A stretch of DNA of 64,000 nucleotides from Cercospora beticola. Its lineage: Eukaryota; Ascomycota; Dothideomycetes; Mycosphaerellales; Mycosphaerellaceae. Under the pieces are notes generated by a model, which did no database searches, was not told where the DNA came from, and saw nothing but the letters and a program-made list of their open reading frames with translations. The DNA is taken from NCBI RefSeq assembly GCF_033473495.1, contig NC_088942.1, positions 1,426,001 through 1,490,000 of the forward strand. The letters run 5' to 3'. Below are positions 34,701 through 42,974 of the stretch, piece by piece. A program made the position numbers and the translations under genes. Position 1 is the first letter of the stretch. Every line of letters begins with the position of its first letter.

Positions 34701-36360
34701 TGGCATCTTCGGCATGAAGTACTGCTTCTACCAAGTTCAGTGATGCCTCGCGGAAGCTATCAACAGTGCTGTCGTCGATCGCAAGATGCGGCAATGCACG
34801 AAGTAGCAAATTCGAATGCGCAAGAGCTTGAGTGCTATCAGCTTGGACGCTGTTGATTTCTGCGATACAGGCCAGCATATGTTGTATGGCAGTTCTCGAG
34901 CATTTCAGCTTCAGATCCGGCCTCGTTCCACCTACGCGAACGACCAGTGAGAGAAGGTGGGGGTCGTTGAGTTCAGCTCGCTCAGCAACAAAATTTCGCA
35001 GATATGGTAGCAAAATCTCGTTGAAACGATCCGCGCCAAGTCTGTGCACCATATCGCAGAATTGTGCGAAATAAGGAGCCCAGGTGCCGTTGCGGAAAAT
35101 GTCTAGCGTCTTGACCATCTTCTGGACAGCTCCGATGGGCGCCGACTGCAGTACCAGGGCGTATAGACTGAGTACAGCGTGTGCGAGCTTTGCGTCTTGT
35201 TCCTGTAGCCTCTGAGCTGCGGTGGCAAGGTCCTCAGTGACTTGCACAACAGTTTTCCATTCTGTGATACGAGAGCCTTTGCGTACGGACACGGCTGTGG
35301 AAAGCAGGGAAGTGCAGAATTGGATGCTAGTGGCACTAGCTGCACCTACGCTCTGTTGTATGTGCAAGACAATCGTGTCTAAGACAGGCTTGAAACCCTC
35401 CTGGTTGCTGAAGTGGATAAAGTCGGTTAGCAACCCACAAACGATGCGCTCGGCACTGGCCGATTCATCCTGCATGATCCTCTCAGCCGTCGGGAAAGTT
35501 GTCTGCAGTATAGCGGCACCGCCGTTGGCGAGCCCTTGCTGAACGCCTCGAATCGATTCACTAAGCACAGCCATGACACCTTGCTGATGGAGATCCGCGG
35601 TAGTCTCCGTGGTCGTCTGAGCACAGTCGTTCAGTATGCGTTCTACGACGGTAGTCAGGGGCTTGGAATCCCGTTCATAGACAATGGCTGCTTTTCGCAC
35701 CAGGAACGCGAACGCTTCAGCGGCGTATCGGACGATGAATGGCTTCTGTTTCTCTTTGCCCATATAAGGAGCCAGCAGGTCATACAAAGGTCGGAGGTCC
35801 GGCACGAGCAATCGCGAGAGATGCTTGAACAACCATGCCAAACAGTCAAAACCGGCGTTTATCACTGCCAGGTCTTCGTGCTTTGCGGCGACAGCCAGGA
35901 CGGAAGCCACGGCGCGTTGGAAGTGCTTCTCGAAGCGGGTGTCCAGATCTCGGGCCAAGTTCCATAGCAAATTGAACAGCGGGTCCATAGCCAGCGCATC
36001 GCCTCTTCCAATGTATTCCATCAGCAAGTCCACAATCTTGTTCTCGTTGTGCAGGACCACGGGCAGGTTGTCGCATAGCGGGGCGGCATCTTTGGCGAAT
36101 GCGCTGAAGGTTGTCGACAGATTTGTATCCCTCCATTCTGACAGAGCCTCCCCAAAGTATGTGTGCGAAGTCTCTACCTCCTTCTCTTCCTGCTCAACAT
36201 GTCGCCTCCGTCGAATCGGGTCGATCTTGAGCGTTGCGATGCGCTCGTTGAAGGACTGGAAGCGGTAATTTTTGGTGTGTGCCGTCGTTCGTTTCGTGTC
36301 CTTCTTCGGCTTGACGACCTTACTGGCCTTGACGCCTCGTCCTCTAGCCATGGACGACAT
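28774..36360 (-). CDS. UTP20: U3 snoRNP-associated protein Utp20
   Basis: A single uninterrupted frame of 2528 residues, close to yeast Utp20 (2493). Utp20 is an all-helical HEAT-repeat scaffold of the 90S/SSU processome, needed for 18S rRNA maturation in the nucleolus. The N-terminus has the conserved HTKNYRFQSFNERIATLKID segment, then HEAT-like repeats throughout, including VVLHNENKIVDLLMEYI and FDCLAWLFKHLSRLLVPDL characteristic of the DRIM/Utp20 family. The C-terminus is a lysine/arginine-rich coiled tail (about residues 2460-2528), as in orthologues. The absence of introns across 7.6 kb is unusual beside its intron-bearing neighbours. The ATG at 36360 was chosen; a second in-frame ATG three codons on is equally usable. 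Confidence 0.95.
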   Translation of the reverse strand: MSSMARGRGVKASKVVKPKKDTKRTTAHTKNYRFQSFNERIATLKIDPIRRRRHVEQEEKEVETSHTYFGEALSEWRDTNLSTTFSAFAKDAAPLCDNLPVVLHNENKIVDLLMEYIGRGDALAMDPLFNLLWNLARDLDTRFEKHFQRAVASVLAVAAKHEDLAVINAGFDCLAWLFKHLSRLLVPDLRPLYDLLAPYMGKEKQKPFIVRYAAEAFAFLVRKAAIVYERDSKPLTTVVERILNDCAQTTTETTADLHQQGVMAVLSESIRGVQQGLANGGAAILQTTFPTAERIMQDESASAERIVCGLLTDFIHFSNQEGFKPVLDTIVLHIQQSVGAASATSIQFCTSLLSTAVSVRKGSRITEWKTVVQVTEDLATAAQRLQEQDAKLAHAVLSLYALVLQSAPIGAVQKMVKTLDIFRNGTWAPYFAQFCDMVHRLGADRFNEILLPYLRNFVAERAELNDPHLLSLVVRVGGTRPDLKLKCSRTAIQHMLACIAEINSVQADSTQALAHSNLLLRALPHLAIDDSTVDSFREASLNLVEAVLHAEDATPLETKSLIYGSVLRQLLVMRPATTFLSGSWPALCQRSPEMAPLPAFWTNLLTFIKEYKPTDVQGEHIRVLEDVLVSSLCSASHSIRQDVLDILQELYRLRGLEEPTILATAILVESIPISLEAARSMSMNIRRIPPQYTTLSSGDVMQRAIPTFLFGLLHLNLSQAWEDASEALAAISQNKVGEEVVISLAQKWIDGKSDDEPLPQTPQLMDVDTDGFKVFSSFECPNFAKMQAISKQVFEVPYSGLPSPEEQLSLDTRKMPLISQSARSQALRVLSKIPQIAEKRSRLLVPTLLRWAGSVQEGDDEASGSDRWARKDQKALLGIFAQFNNPRVLYKAEAVFSALLALCGNGDLEIQKSALKAVLAWKDKSLTRYQEHLNNLLDENRFREELSVFLHDAAESGEGEDGIRPEDHATLMPVLLRLLYGRAVAGGKEGQSGRRKAIFVALSRFGEDTLGAFLDIACKPLAGEEFEKSTDEIPMPRTSLRQQLGLVNMLDDMLRTLGDGLETFAPKLARVILACTISAAHKLEQENGSDPALARSIRQTGIQCLVKIFATMTAFDTQQYGLIVTEKLILPRLSSFAIETAQSVSGTLRLFSAWSERNDTASLFIGPGHAILAQVADLLQGKHTKKEVQLFVLQQVLDNLVTIDIEPTILQPHVSSFVKAIGAVIEQQPSKDALDACVHSFSQLAGRIQSESEAAHVTRTCTELLKKPNREVSPPTKSGLLRTILPLIENFGVESRDDLYDAVCVLYSRLSHAESRVLLSKVLAALVRDDPSLSDIAHVCEDMNARGTRLDEPDFQRRDSAFNKVKSSSSDFTIEQWLPLVHNLLFYIRDPEDRVNRTDASYGLQLFVSAASKHADQQRWMSLLEHAVLAGIERGMHEKSELVRAEYCQVLNHIIGTFPEWQKISGLRLRGHEDEETSFFLNVLHIQLRRRMAAVQVLESEAANVGSNSAFRILLPLLEHFVFDAAEGEAGLNLANQTRKAIGALGKALNKNSFRSTFQRYIGYLKNKEKDDHETIEKRVLQLLREMVEGIIALPQDQRPISEAIIREQLTPLLAYLQQKDESTVDRRISIAVTIVKLMSSLPQEEFASRLPGVLTDICHVLRSRSQEARDQTRKALAQILEFVGPTYFSFILKELKGSLKRGYQLHVLSFTVHSLLVGSLDSFKPGDLDECLPHLMDVIMDDIFGVTGQEKDAEEYKSGMKEVKSSKSYDTMELLSRVTPVRQLGALVRPLHSMLSEMLDNKSVKKIDDLLLRLRKGLDQNPEADSRDMLKFCWEIVSQVYAGENAQTSKPAIDERRKRYEIQPEPEKKKLGPKGGTASYRYKLIAFALSLLRKVVRRHEDLQTPANMAEFLPMAGDALIQGQEEVKLAAVRFLSTIMRVPIKQLEEDAPVYVKEAVAMIKSASSSTTDASQAALELITSVLRERRSVQIKEKDIALLLKRVKNDVDEPDRQGVIYKFLRAILGRKIVIAEVYEVMDEVGKAMVTNPDQSIRDSARSAYFTFVMDFPQGKDRWEKQTSFLVTNLKYKHAAGRQSVMTFLYSMLDKVGDDVIQDRALEIFLTLVPLLIADPDAKCRDSAELLIAKIFERAEDDKLMAQLLSTMETWLRKDKPLLKAGSLQCWRILLQNRQLSQKQLAGLRSKVEDILTEQDGEFSQPQVVHDALQVLAVLVQRFPEVGLAESSEDVWQAVHKLPATDDARVQTMVASLQGDYFADFASTSSKTATGLAGLPLRGSGGLELGAEDMRRLCLVSLRALRAVALSTEDSLTAHIVRNLADLGRFFAANEMPWNDQAVLSSEASEDDEEQDEDERVSELAIAHLLRRLSSMLMADKFSIVSRTAALDTLAKTIKHLGSIPGTSLQPILRPLYALTDPTVPKAPGDRHQKLQDNAAELLNLIQQKLGQEKFLAALAVTRSEAKLRREERRQKRRIEAVTEPERWQKSKQRKYESKKSRKKEKGHEARSARRGW

Positions 36361-36739
36361 GCTGTCTACATGTCGCTGTCTTGCAGACGGTCGCCAAAAA
36401 AGTTCAAAAGTTCTCGAGAGCTTCCAGCGGACTTCTTAAACTAGCCGAAAGCTTATCTTGCATCGCGCTTTCCCCCTTTGGGAGCAGCATGAAAAGACAT
36501 CGCGAGCGGAGAGGAAGTCGCGTAACACATGTGCATCACCGAGAGAAGCCACCCGCCTCCAATAGCCAGACCTTTTGTGCATTCCAAAGGGCTCATGGGC
36601 AGGAATCGCATATGTTCGTCGATGCTCAATTGAGATCAGCCGTCGTCACATGAGTGCTTCCAGCTTCCTCTCACAAGCTCATCACTGAATTCACCTCACG
36701 CGTCGGCAACTGACGACAATCGCACGTCGAGCATAAAAC
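36361..36739. promoter_or_regulatory. Divergent promoter, UTP20 / DRN1
   Basis: The 379 bases separate two genes of RNA processing. No TATA box is evident. The compact arrangement suggests co-regulation, for example with ribosome biogenesis genes. Confidence 0.5.
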
Positions 36740-38591
36740 ATGGCTTCTAAGATGTAAGTTCCATGCCACATCCACAGCAAGACTTCCTATGGCTGCCAAT
36801 ATGGACGTTGACATGGTGATTTCCGCCAATTCAGCCTTCGACCAGGGCCTCGATGTGCCTATCGACATGGACGACCACATGGGCCTCCATGTCGGACTCA
36901 GCGATGCCACTGCTAACACCATACGCAGTGCCATAATCGGCGATGTCAACGGGAAGTTCTCTACTGTCTTCGGACAGAAACTCGCCACCATGCAGAAGAA
37001 GCAGAACTTCGCCTTTGCGATTGTCGCCGGCAATCTTTTTGCAGAGCCCGATACGATCACTGAGGAGGAGAAAGTAGAGCAAGAAAAGCTTCTCGCCGGC
37101 CAGATTGAGATTCCTGTCACGACATATTTCACGATCAGCACGCGCGCACTCCCATCGCCAGTCCTTGAGAGACTACGAAACAACAATGGCGAGCTTTGCC
37201 CGAATCTCAGTGTTCTTGCCCGTAAATCTCTCTTCAAGACGTCAGAAGCATTTAAGATCGTCACTCTGGGTGGCAACTACGCCGATGTGTTGCCCGACGA
37301 CGCCGACGAGTACACTGCCAAGTATACTGACAAGGACATCGGCGAAGCTGCTGCGTTCGGCGAGGTGGACATCCTGATCACCAGCGACTGGCCTGCAGAA
37401 ATCAGGATCGGGTCTAAGAATCAGTACGAAGGACGCTCACCGCCCGGAATCCGAGGCTTGGGCGACTTGGTCAGCGCACTAAAGCCTCGATATCACTTCT
37501 CCACTTCGCAGCGATTCTTCGAGCGCGAGCCCTTCTTCCATAATGCGGAGCCTCCACGACCGATCACTCGCTTCGTTAGTGTTGCACCGTTTGGTACTGT
37601 CAAGTCAAGCGGCGCGGGTGCCGAGAAATGGATCGCTGCATACAATCTGGAGCCATCAGCGCCTGCTCCGCAGGTCCCACCTGAGGGAACCACGGCGACT
37701 CCTTTTGTGCAGACGAGAAAGCGCAAATCTATTGATGCAAATGGTGGAGCTCAGAATGGGTTCCGCTTCGCCAGCGGCGGAGGACGCTCATACAACGACT
37801 GGGATGGAGATCAGGGCCGACCGTACAAGCGCGGCAAGCGGCAACATCAGCGCAACCAGCGACAAGAACCACAGGAATGCTACTTCTGTCTTGGCAAGAA
37901 CAACGCCGAAGTGCACATGATTACTTCGATCGGAGACAATGCGTACATGACCATCGCCAAAGGCCCTCTGGCAACCCGGCAGACCTTTCCAAAGCTTGGC
38001 ATTCCTTGCCACATGCTGATAATTCCGGTGGAACACGCGCCAACCATCCAGGCGCTGAACGAAGAAACTCGTGAAGCGACACACAAAGAGATGAGTCGGT
38101 ACCGCGATGCCCTTCACAACATGATTTCGAGTAAATCTACCTCTGGTGCAGACGGAGAAGCCGAACTCGGTGCAGTGACCTGGGAGATCAGCAGAGGCGG
38201 CGGTGTGCATTTGCACTGGCAATTCCTCCCTGTACCCGTCGCGATGGTCAAAGACGGCCGTATAGAGGCTGCATTCGATGTGGAGGCCGAAAACCAGCAC
38301 TATCCGAGATTCGCCAAGACAGATGGAGAGAAAGCCGCTGCACAGGAGGGTCACTACTTCAAAGCTATGATCTGGTCGGAAGGAAGCGAGAAGGAAATAG
38401 TGTTGCCTCTCGACGAGACTTTCCGATTCGATCTACAGTTTGGGAGAAGAGTACTCGGGAAATTGATGGGCCTTGAGGAGCGAAGCCACTGGCGCGATGT
38501 GGCACAGAGCCAAGCAGAGGAGGATGCGGACGCTTCCGCTTTCAAAGAGGCTTTCAAGCAATACGACTTCACGTTGACGGACGATGACTGA
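36740..38591 (+). CDS. DRN1: CwfJ-family protein, Drn1/CWF19L1-like lariat debranching partner
   Basis: Two exons (36740-36753, 36929-38591) encode 558 residues. A 14-nt first exon (Met-Ala-Ser-Lys-Ile) joins to AIIGDVNGKFSTVFGQKL, giving the conserved Dbr1-like metallophosphatase-related N-terminal domain (KIAIIGDVNG, AFAIVAGNLF). Near residue 322 the CwfJ C-terminal domain 1 begins with the zinc-type ECYFCLGKNNAEVH and a HIT-like core (HMLIIPVEHAPT, VHLHWQFLPVP). CwfJ domain 2 ends the protein with the typical QYDFTLTDDD. Drn1 binds the Dbr1 debranching enzyme and the spliceosome and helps intron lariat turnover. The 175-nt intron happens to be an open in-frame stretch, so an ATG at 36789 also opens a long frame, but that start lacks the conserved first strand. 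Confidence 0.9.
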
Positions 38592-38855
38592 ATCGAGGCA
38601 TGCTGAAAATGGAGCGCCTGGCACGACGAATTGCGATCTGCATGAGTGTAAATTCGAGTTCCAGAGGCCCTCCCATGCATCGCGACATTTGGATTCGGGC
38701 AAGTGCATCAGACATCCAAGGCTGGCGGGATGTGCAACAAAAGCTGCACAGTGAGCACCGGAAAGCATGGTCCCACCTCGAGTCTGCTGGAAGTTTGGAA
38801 TAGATCTGCAGTCAATCTATTCGCAGACATCGATTTGATCTGGTCAATGTTCATA

Positions 38856-39976
38856 CTATTCCTGCTTCTTCAGTTCCAGATTTGGATTCTTTGCAATTGC
38901 TCCGACCTCTGCTGGGAGCAATGCACCCTTTGGTGGAGTACTCTTGGCCTTAAAGTCATCGCATATGCTCTCCATCGTCACCCATTCGATACCCTCGTGC
39001 TTGTTTATTCTCTCGATGATTCTACTCAAAGCATTAGAGACTGTTAACAGCATGACAACTTGTGTTTTCTCACCTTTCAAGCATAAGCAATCCATGAGGA
39101 TGTCCGCACACATCAGGATGCACAGTCACAGGGAACACAAACTCATCGTACTCGCGATAGAAATAGTCAAACTGATCCATCCACAGCTCTTCGACATCGC
39201 GCGGGTTGACCCAGCCATGACTATTCGGTGCCTTTTTGATGAACATCATCGGAGGCAGATCGTCCAGATACCAAGAAGCAGGGATTTCGACAAGTCCTGT
39301 CATCGGTCCACCTTCGAGAGGCTATGTCACACAATTCAGATCAGCTACACCGCTTTCCGCACCAGGCTTCAAAGCTCTTACCTTCATCCAATGCTCCGGA
39401 TGTTTCTTGAAATCAATCGGAGTCCACTTATCTCCAGTCCGCAACCAATAGCATTGACAATCGTGGTGACTGAAACTGTGATCATACTCCAGCCCATACT
39501 TCAACATCAATTCCGCTCCTTCTTGACTACTCTCCCACCAGGGCGCCACAATGCCTCTCGGCGGCTTACCCTGGAACTCTGTAATCAGTTTGTAACACTT
39601 ATCCATCACAGCTGTCTGCTGCTCGAGTGTCATGGCAATGGGATTCTCGTGACTGTAGCCATGCAGACCGATTTCATGGCCAGCATCTGCAATCATGCGG
39701 CATTCTTCCGGGAAAGTCTCAAGACTGTGGCCCGGAATGAACCAAGTTGTGGTGATGTTGTATTTCTCGAAGAGCTTGAGGAGACGTCGTACGCCGATGG
39801 TGCCGGCGAAGAGACCGCGAGATATGTCGGAGGTTGAGTCTTCGCCGCCATAGCTACCAAGCCAACCGGCGACAGCGTCGATGTCAACGCTGATGCAGCA
39901 TTGTACTCCTAGAGATTGTGAGTGTTGTTGATGAAGAGTTGACAAGGTAATTTTGAGATATACTCTTGTTGCCCAT
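38856..39976 (-). CDS. Polysaccharide deacetylase (NodB-fold) family enzyme, PuuE/HpPgdA-like
   Basis: Four exons on the minus strand (39976-39964, 39908-39382, 39321-39074, 39021-38856) give 317 residues. A 13-nt first exon (Met-Gly-Asn-Lys) splices to [19 protein letters not shown], the N-terminal metal-site region (Asp in SVDIDA). HGYSHENP provides the HxxxH zinc ligands, and [10 protein letters not shown] is the next NodB motif. The absence of a signal peptide and the SVD-D-A-x-x-GWLG pattern place it with cytosolic deacetylase-fold hydrolases related to allantoinase PuuE and Helicobacter PgdA, rather than secreted chitin deacetylases. The substrate could be a cyclic amide or N-acetyl sugar; it cannot be settled here. 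Frame is maintained across all junctions. Confidence 0.88.
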
Positions 39977-40503
39977 GTTTATTGCACTTGCTTACGAGCT
40001 TTCTCTTTTCTTCAATCGCTGCTGCACTGCTATCCAGTTACCTTGATGGAGAGCAAGAGGCCACATGTCAGTATATAAGCAATTCCATCCCGCTTGGGCC
40101 TACGCCCACTCATTTCTTCTCCTCGCGTTGGCGAAGGCATTGGTAGTGGGGCTGTTGCCCGTGGGCCGGCGGCCAACATCCCAAGCAAGCTCTGTGTCTT
40201 GATGACGTCGCAGATGACCTACAAACCCATGCAGCCATGCTTTGTTCGAACTCTTATCGCAGCCAATACGAGACGGCTGTGCTACAGCTTTCGGCTGCTA
40301 GGACGTGAGGAAGGTGAGTGTACAAGGTCATGAGCAGGTGGAAAGAGGGGAAGCCTGTGCTCGTGTGTCACCATTCGGGATCGCATTTCGCGCCTCGACG
40401 CCGAGATACATCCTCACTCAAGGCAGCCGCCACCACGCGCTAGAGAATATAGTGCAATCCGCCATCATCAAGATAAATACTGGAGGTGTCAAACGATGGA
40501 AAT
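39977..40503. promoter_or_regulatory. Divergent region, deacetylase / F-box gene
   Basis: The 527 bases between divergent starts hold no recognisable gene. Confidence 0.45.
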
Positions 40504-41289
40504 ATGCCTGAATCATCACCCAAGTCTTTCACTTCTCTCTGGCCATCAACACCACCAAGACCATTCCAAACACTTTCACCAAAAATTCCAACAATAACCG
40601 CCACCCAAAAAGTCCTAACAACCTACGAACTCCTCGAACCCATCCTCCTCCACCTCCCCTTCAACCAGCTTCTCACCAGCCAACGCGTCTCCAAAACCTG
40701 GCACACCCTCATAACCCGCTCTATCCACATCCAAGAAAAACTATTCCTCTTCTCTCCCCACAAACCCATAAAACCCATCAAACCCATCCACCGCGAAAGC
40801 CTCCACGGCGCCTACAGAGTCCTCTATCGCGCCAAAAACTTCCAACTATGTCCCGCCACCCCAGCAGCCGAACCTCGACCCCAAGCATTTACATATGGCA
40901 TGTACAACCACCCAGTCCCACCGCTTCCGAGACAATACAGGAAAGCCAGCGTTTTAGCGAGATGGAACCTTACGGATTCTGGAGATATATTGCATTTTTC
41001 GATAGGGATGGGAGGACTTCTTGATCCGAACTTCCCGCCAGAAGAAGAAATTGCATCCTGGAAGAATATGCATATTGCATCGCCGCCTTTGGAGGCTGTG
41101 GATTTGGATTTCTTACCTGATGTGCCAGAGTATAGTTATACTTTGACGATTTGGAATCCGAAAGGCGTGACGTTAGGAGAACTGTATGAATGGACGTTCA
41201 AGTTGGGAAGATTGTTTGAGAAGTCGGGTGGTTTTAGGCTGACTGAGAGGATCACAGTGGCGAGTTTCTGGGTTTATGCATCTGAGTGA
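40504..41289 (+). CDS. F-box domain protein
   Basis: An intronless frame of 261 residues from the ATG at 40504; an in-frame GTG codon 18 bases upstream is not a plausible start. Residues 32-75 carry an F-box-like motif (TTYELLEPILLHLPFNQLLTSQRVSKTWHTLI), followed by a typical fungal IQEKLFLF strand. F-box proteins are substrate receptors of SCF ubiquitin ligases, with the F-box binding Skp1. The rest has no named domain; it contains a short KPIKPIKPI run. Coding-strand composition flips from C/A-rich before about 40940 to G/T-rich after it. Substrate unknown. Confidence 0.8.
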   Translation: MPESSPKSFTSLWPSTPPRPFQTLSPKIPTITATQKVLTTYELLEPILLHLPFNQLLTSQRVSKTWHTLITRSIHIQEKLFLFSPHKPIKPIKPIHRESLHGAYRVLYRAKNFQLCPATPAAEPRPQAFTYGMYNHPVPPLPRQYRKASVLARWNLTDSGDILHFSIGMGGLLDPNFPPEEEIASWKNMHIASPPLEAVDLDFLPDVPEYSYTLTIWNPKGVTLGELYEWTFKLGRLFEKSGGFRLTERITVASFWVYASE

Positions 41290-41726
41290 AGCTGTGACAA
41301 GGAAAGAGAAGGAACGTTACTGGAACATTTTCGCCGTGCTGGAGCACGCATTGATCTCTCACAGGAACGAGTTGTTAGCTGCTGCGGGTATCACTCATCG
41401 CAAGGGCATCGAAAGTCGCGAATAGGAACATCGATTGCATTACTGTTGTTCTCGACGTATTGATGCTCAAGGAAATGCTTGGCGGCAATGGTAAAGTGAA
41501 GCGGGCGAATAGAATGTTGAGCGTTTTGGCCAACTCGTTTTACTGCAATACCACCTTGCAGCCACGTTATGCTCCGCGATTTCTCCCACTCAGCTCTCAG
41601 TGAGGAAGCTGGACCGCAGGTCTTCCTCGTCCTGATGACCTCAGGACTAACCACGAGCTTTCCACTGCGCTCACTTCTCCCGAGGTCTTACAGACAAGTT
41701 CATACTCATCGCAGTGACGCCCACGC
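41290..41726. other. Convergent 3' region
   Basis: The 437 bases between convergent stops contain only short frames; 3' UTRs expected. Confidence 0.5.
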
Positions 41727-42716
41727 TCATCTGTGGAAGAGCGAAGAACCACGTCGTGACAGACTAGCATCGGCCGCATTGGCAGTCGTTCGTTGGTCAG
41801 ATACATCTAACGAAGTGGCCTCGTAAGTCCGAGGTCCGATGGTAGAAGGATACGCGTCGGGCTCCAGAGTGAAGCGTCGAATTGGATTGGGGTTCCTTTG
41901 ATTCTCTTTTTCCATGCGGTAGGCGTTATCACGCTGACGTTGGAGCTCATTGTTCGAGCGAGTGGCAGCATCGAGCTTTTCTTGCAGCTCTCTGTTCAAC
42001 AGCTGAGCGTGAACGAGTTCATTCTGTGTATCTCTGCAACGCCCCTTCGCATCTTCAACCTGCTCAGATCGGCCGTCGAGGCGGCCTTGCAATCGACCGA
42101 TTCGCTCTGCGAACTCTAGGCGGACGGCGGCCTCGACGCCGTTTGCTGCTTTCAGTTGTGTTTCGAGCGACGTAATCCGCGAACGGTAGTGCTCGATAAC
42201 AGTCTCTTGAGCCGTGTTGAGTCGCAGTGACGCCTGGCCCTCGACGAGCACAGAACCGGTGCACTTCTGTTTGAGCACATCTTCTGCGATCAAGAGCTCG
42301 TTCTCGCGCTGGGCTAAGGCGTTCTCCCGGGTTCTTACTCGTGACTCTCGTCTGGCAAGTGCAACCCCCTCACGAGCGAGAAGCGCGGCGATGGTGGCCT
42401 TGTCTTTGTGGACCCTGTGGGCGACATACATGACTTCGGCTGTGCGGCGCCTCCTCTTCACGATCTGGAGGAGACGGCTTTGCGTAGGTGCAGGCCGAGA
42501 ATGAGTGCGGCGCTCGTCTTTCGTGGGTGGCGAAGGCCAGCTCGCAAACGCGTCGGTTGTTGCGTTACCAATTTCCTGGCCATGAACTCGGCTCTCACGT
42601 GTGTGCGATGTAGCCGGCAGAAGTTTTGACCCAGTAGTCGTGTTGTGGAAGCCATTCGTACGCCGCTGGAACGGCGGCGGCGGCGGCGGCAGCGACGGCA
42701 GCAATGGTCTCGACAT
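41727..42716 (-). CDS. Coiled-coil protein of unknown function
   Basis: The frame from the ATG at 42716 encodes 329 residues (the frame itself opens further upstream but without another ATG). A proline run (PSLPPPPPPF) lies near the N-terminus. Residues about 95-270 form a long heptad-rich helix with many Ala, Arg, Glu and Gln (ARRESRVRTRENALAQRENELL, LNRELQEKLDAATRSNNELQRQRDNAYRMEKENQ), predicted coiled coil. The basic KRRRRT segment near residue 89 could be a nuclear signal. No domain was recognised and no function is proposed. A short upstream exon is possible. Confidence 0.6.
   Translation of the reverse strand: MSRPLLPSLPPPPPPFQRRTNGFHNTTTGSKLLPATSHTRESRVHGQEIGNATTDAFASWPSPPTKDERRTHSRPAPTQSRLLQIVKRRRRTAEVMYVAHRVHKDKATIAALLAREGVALARRESRVRTRENALAQRENELLIAEDVLKQKCTGSVLVEGQASLRLNTAQETVIEHYRSRITSLETQLKAANGVEAAVRLEFAERIGRLQGRLDGRSEQVEDAKGRCRDTQNELVHAQLLNRELQEKLDAATRSNNELQRQRDNAYRMEKENQRNPNPIRRFTLEPDAYPSTIGPRTYEATSLDVSDQRTTANAADASLSRRGSSLFHR
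42672..42690 (+). repeat. Short (CGG)n microsatellite
   Basis: Six consecutive CGG/GGC triplets, read on the minus strand as the Pro run of the coiled-coil protein. Confidence 0.85.
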
Positions 42717-42974
42717 TCTGAAGTCGCTGTTGACATGCGAATGTGATGAGGTTGGAGCAGTCTGGAAGGGAGGTGGAATATGGACTTTGTTCGGCACGCA
42801 CCTTCCACGTCCACCGTTGCACGCGACGTGACTTCCATGCAGCTCGCAGGCTGACCAAGCTGCAATGCTCCGCCATCACTTTTTTGACGTACTTCCGCTC
42901 TTCTGCGCTTCACTTCACTTCGGTCGAAGAAGCCCATGGCTGTCGGAAACACGCATCGGCCTCCTTCAGCGCTC

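Noticed and set aside
30100..36000. Many plus-strand frames of 60-147 codons inside UTP20
   Set aside because: All are antisense or out-of-frame shadows of the single long UTP20 frame.
36789..38591. Longer DRN1 reading frame starting at an ATG at 36789
   Set aside because: The added N-terminus is not family-like, and the spliced 14-nt exon restores the conserved first strand.
40486..40503. Upstream GTG start for the F-box gene
   Set aside because: Nuclear fungal genes start at ATG; the ATG at 40504 precedes the whole recognisable region.
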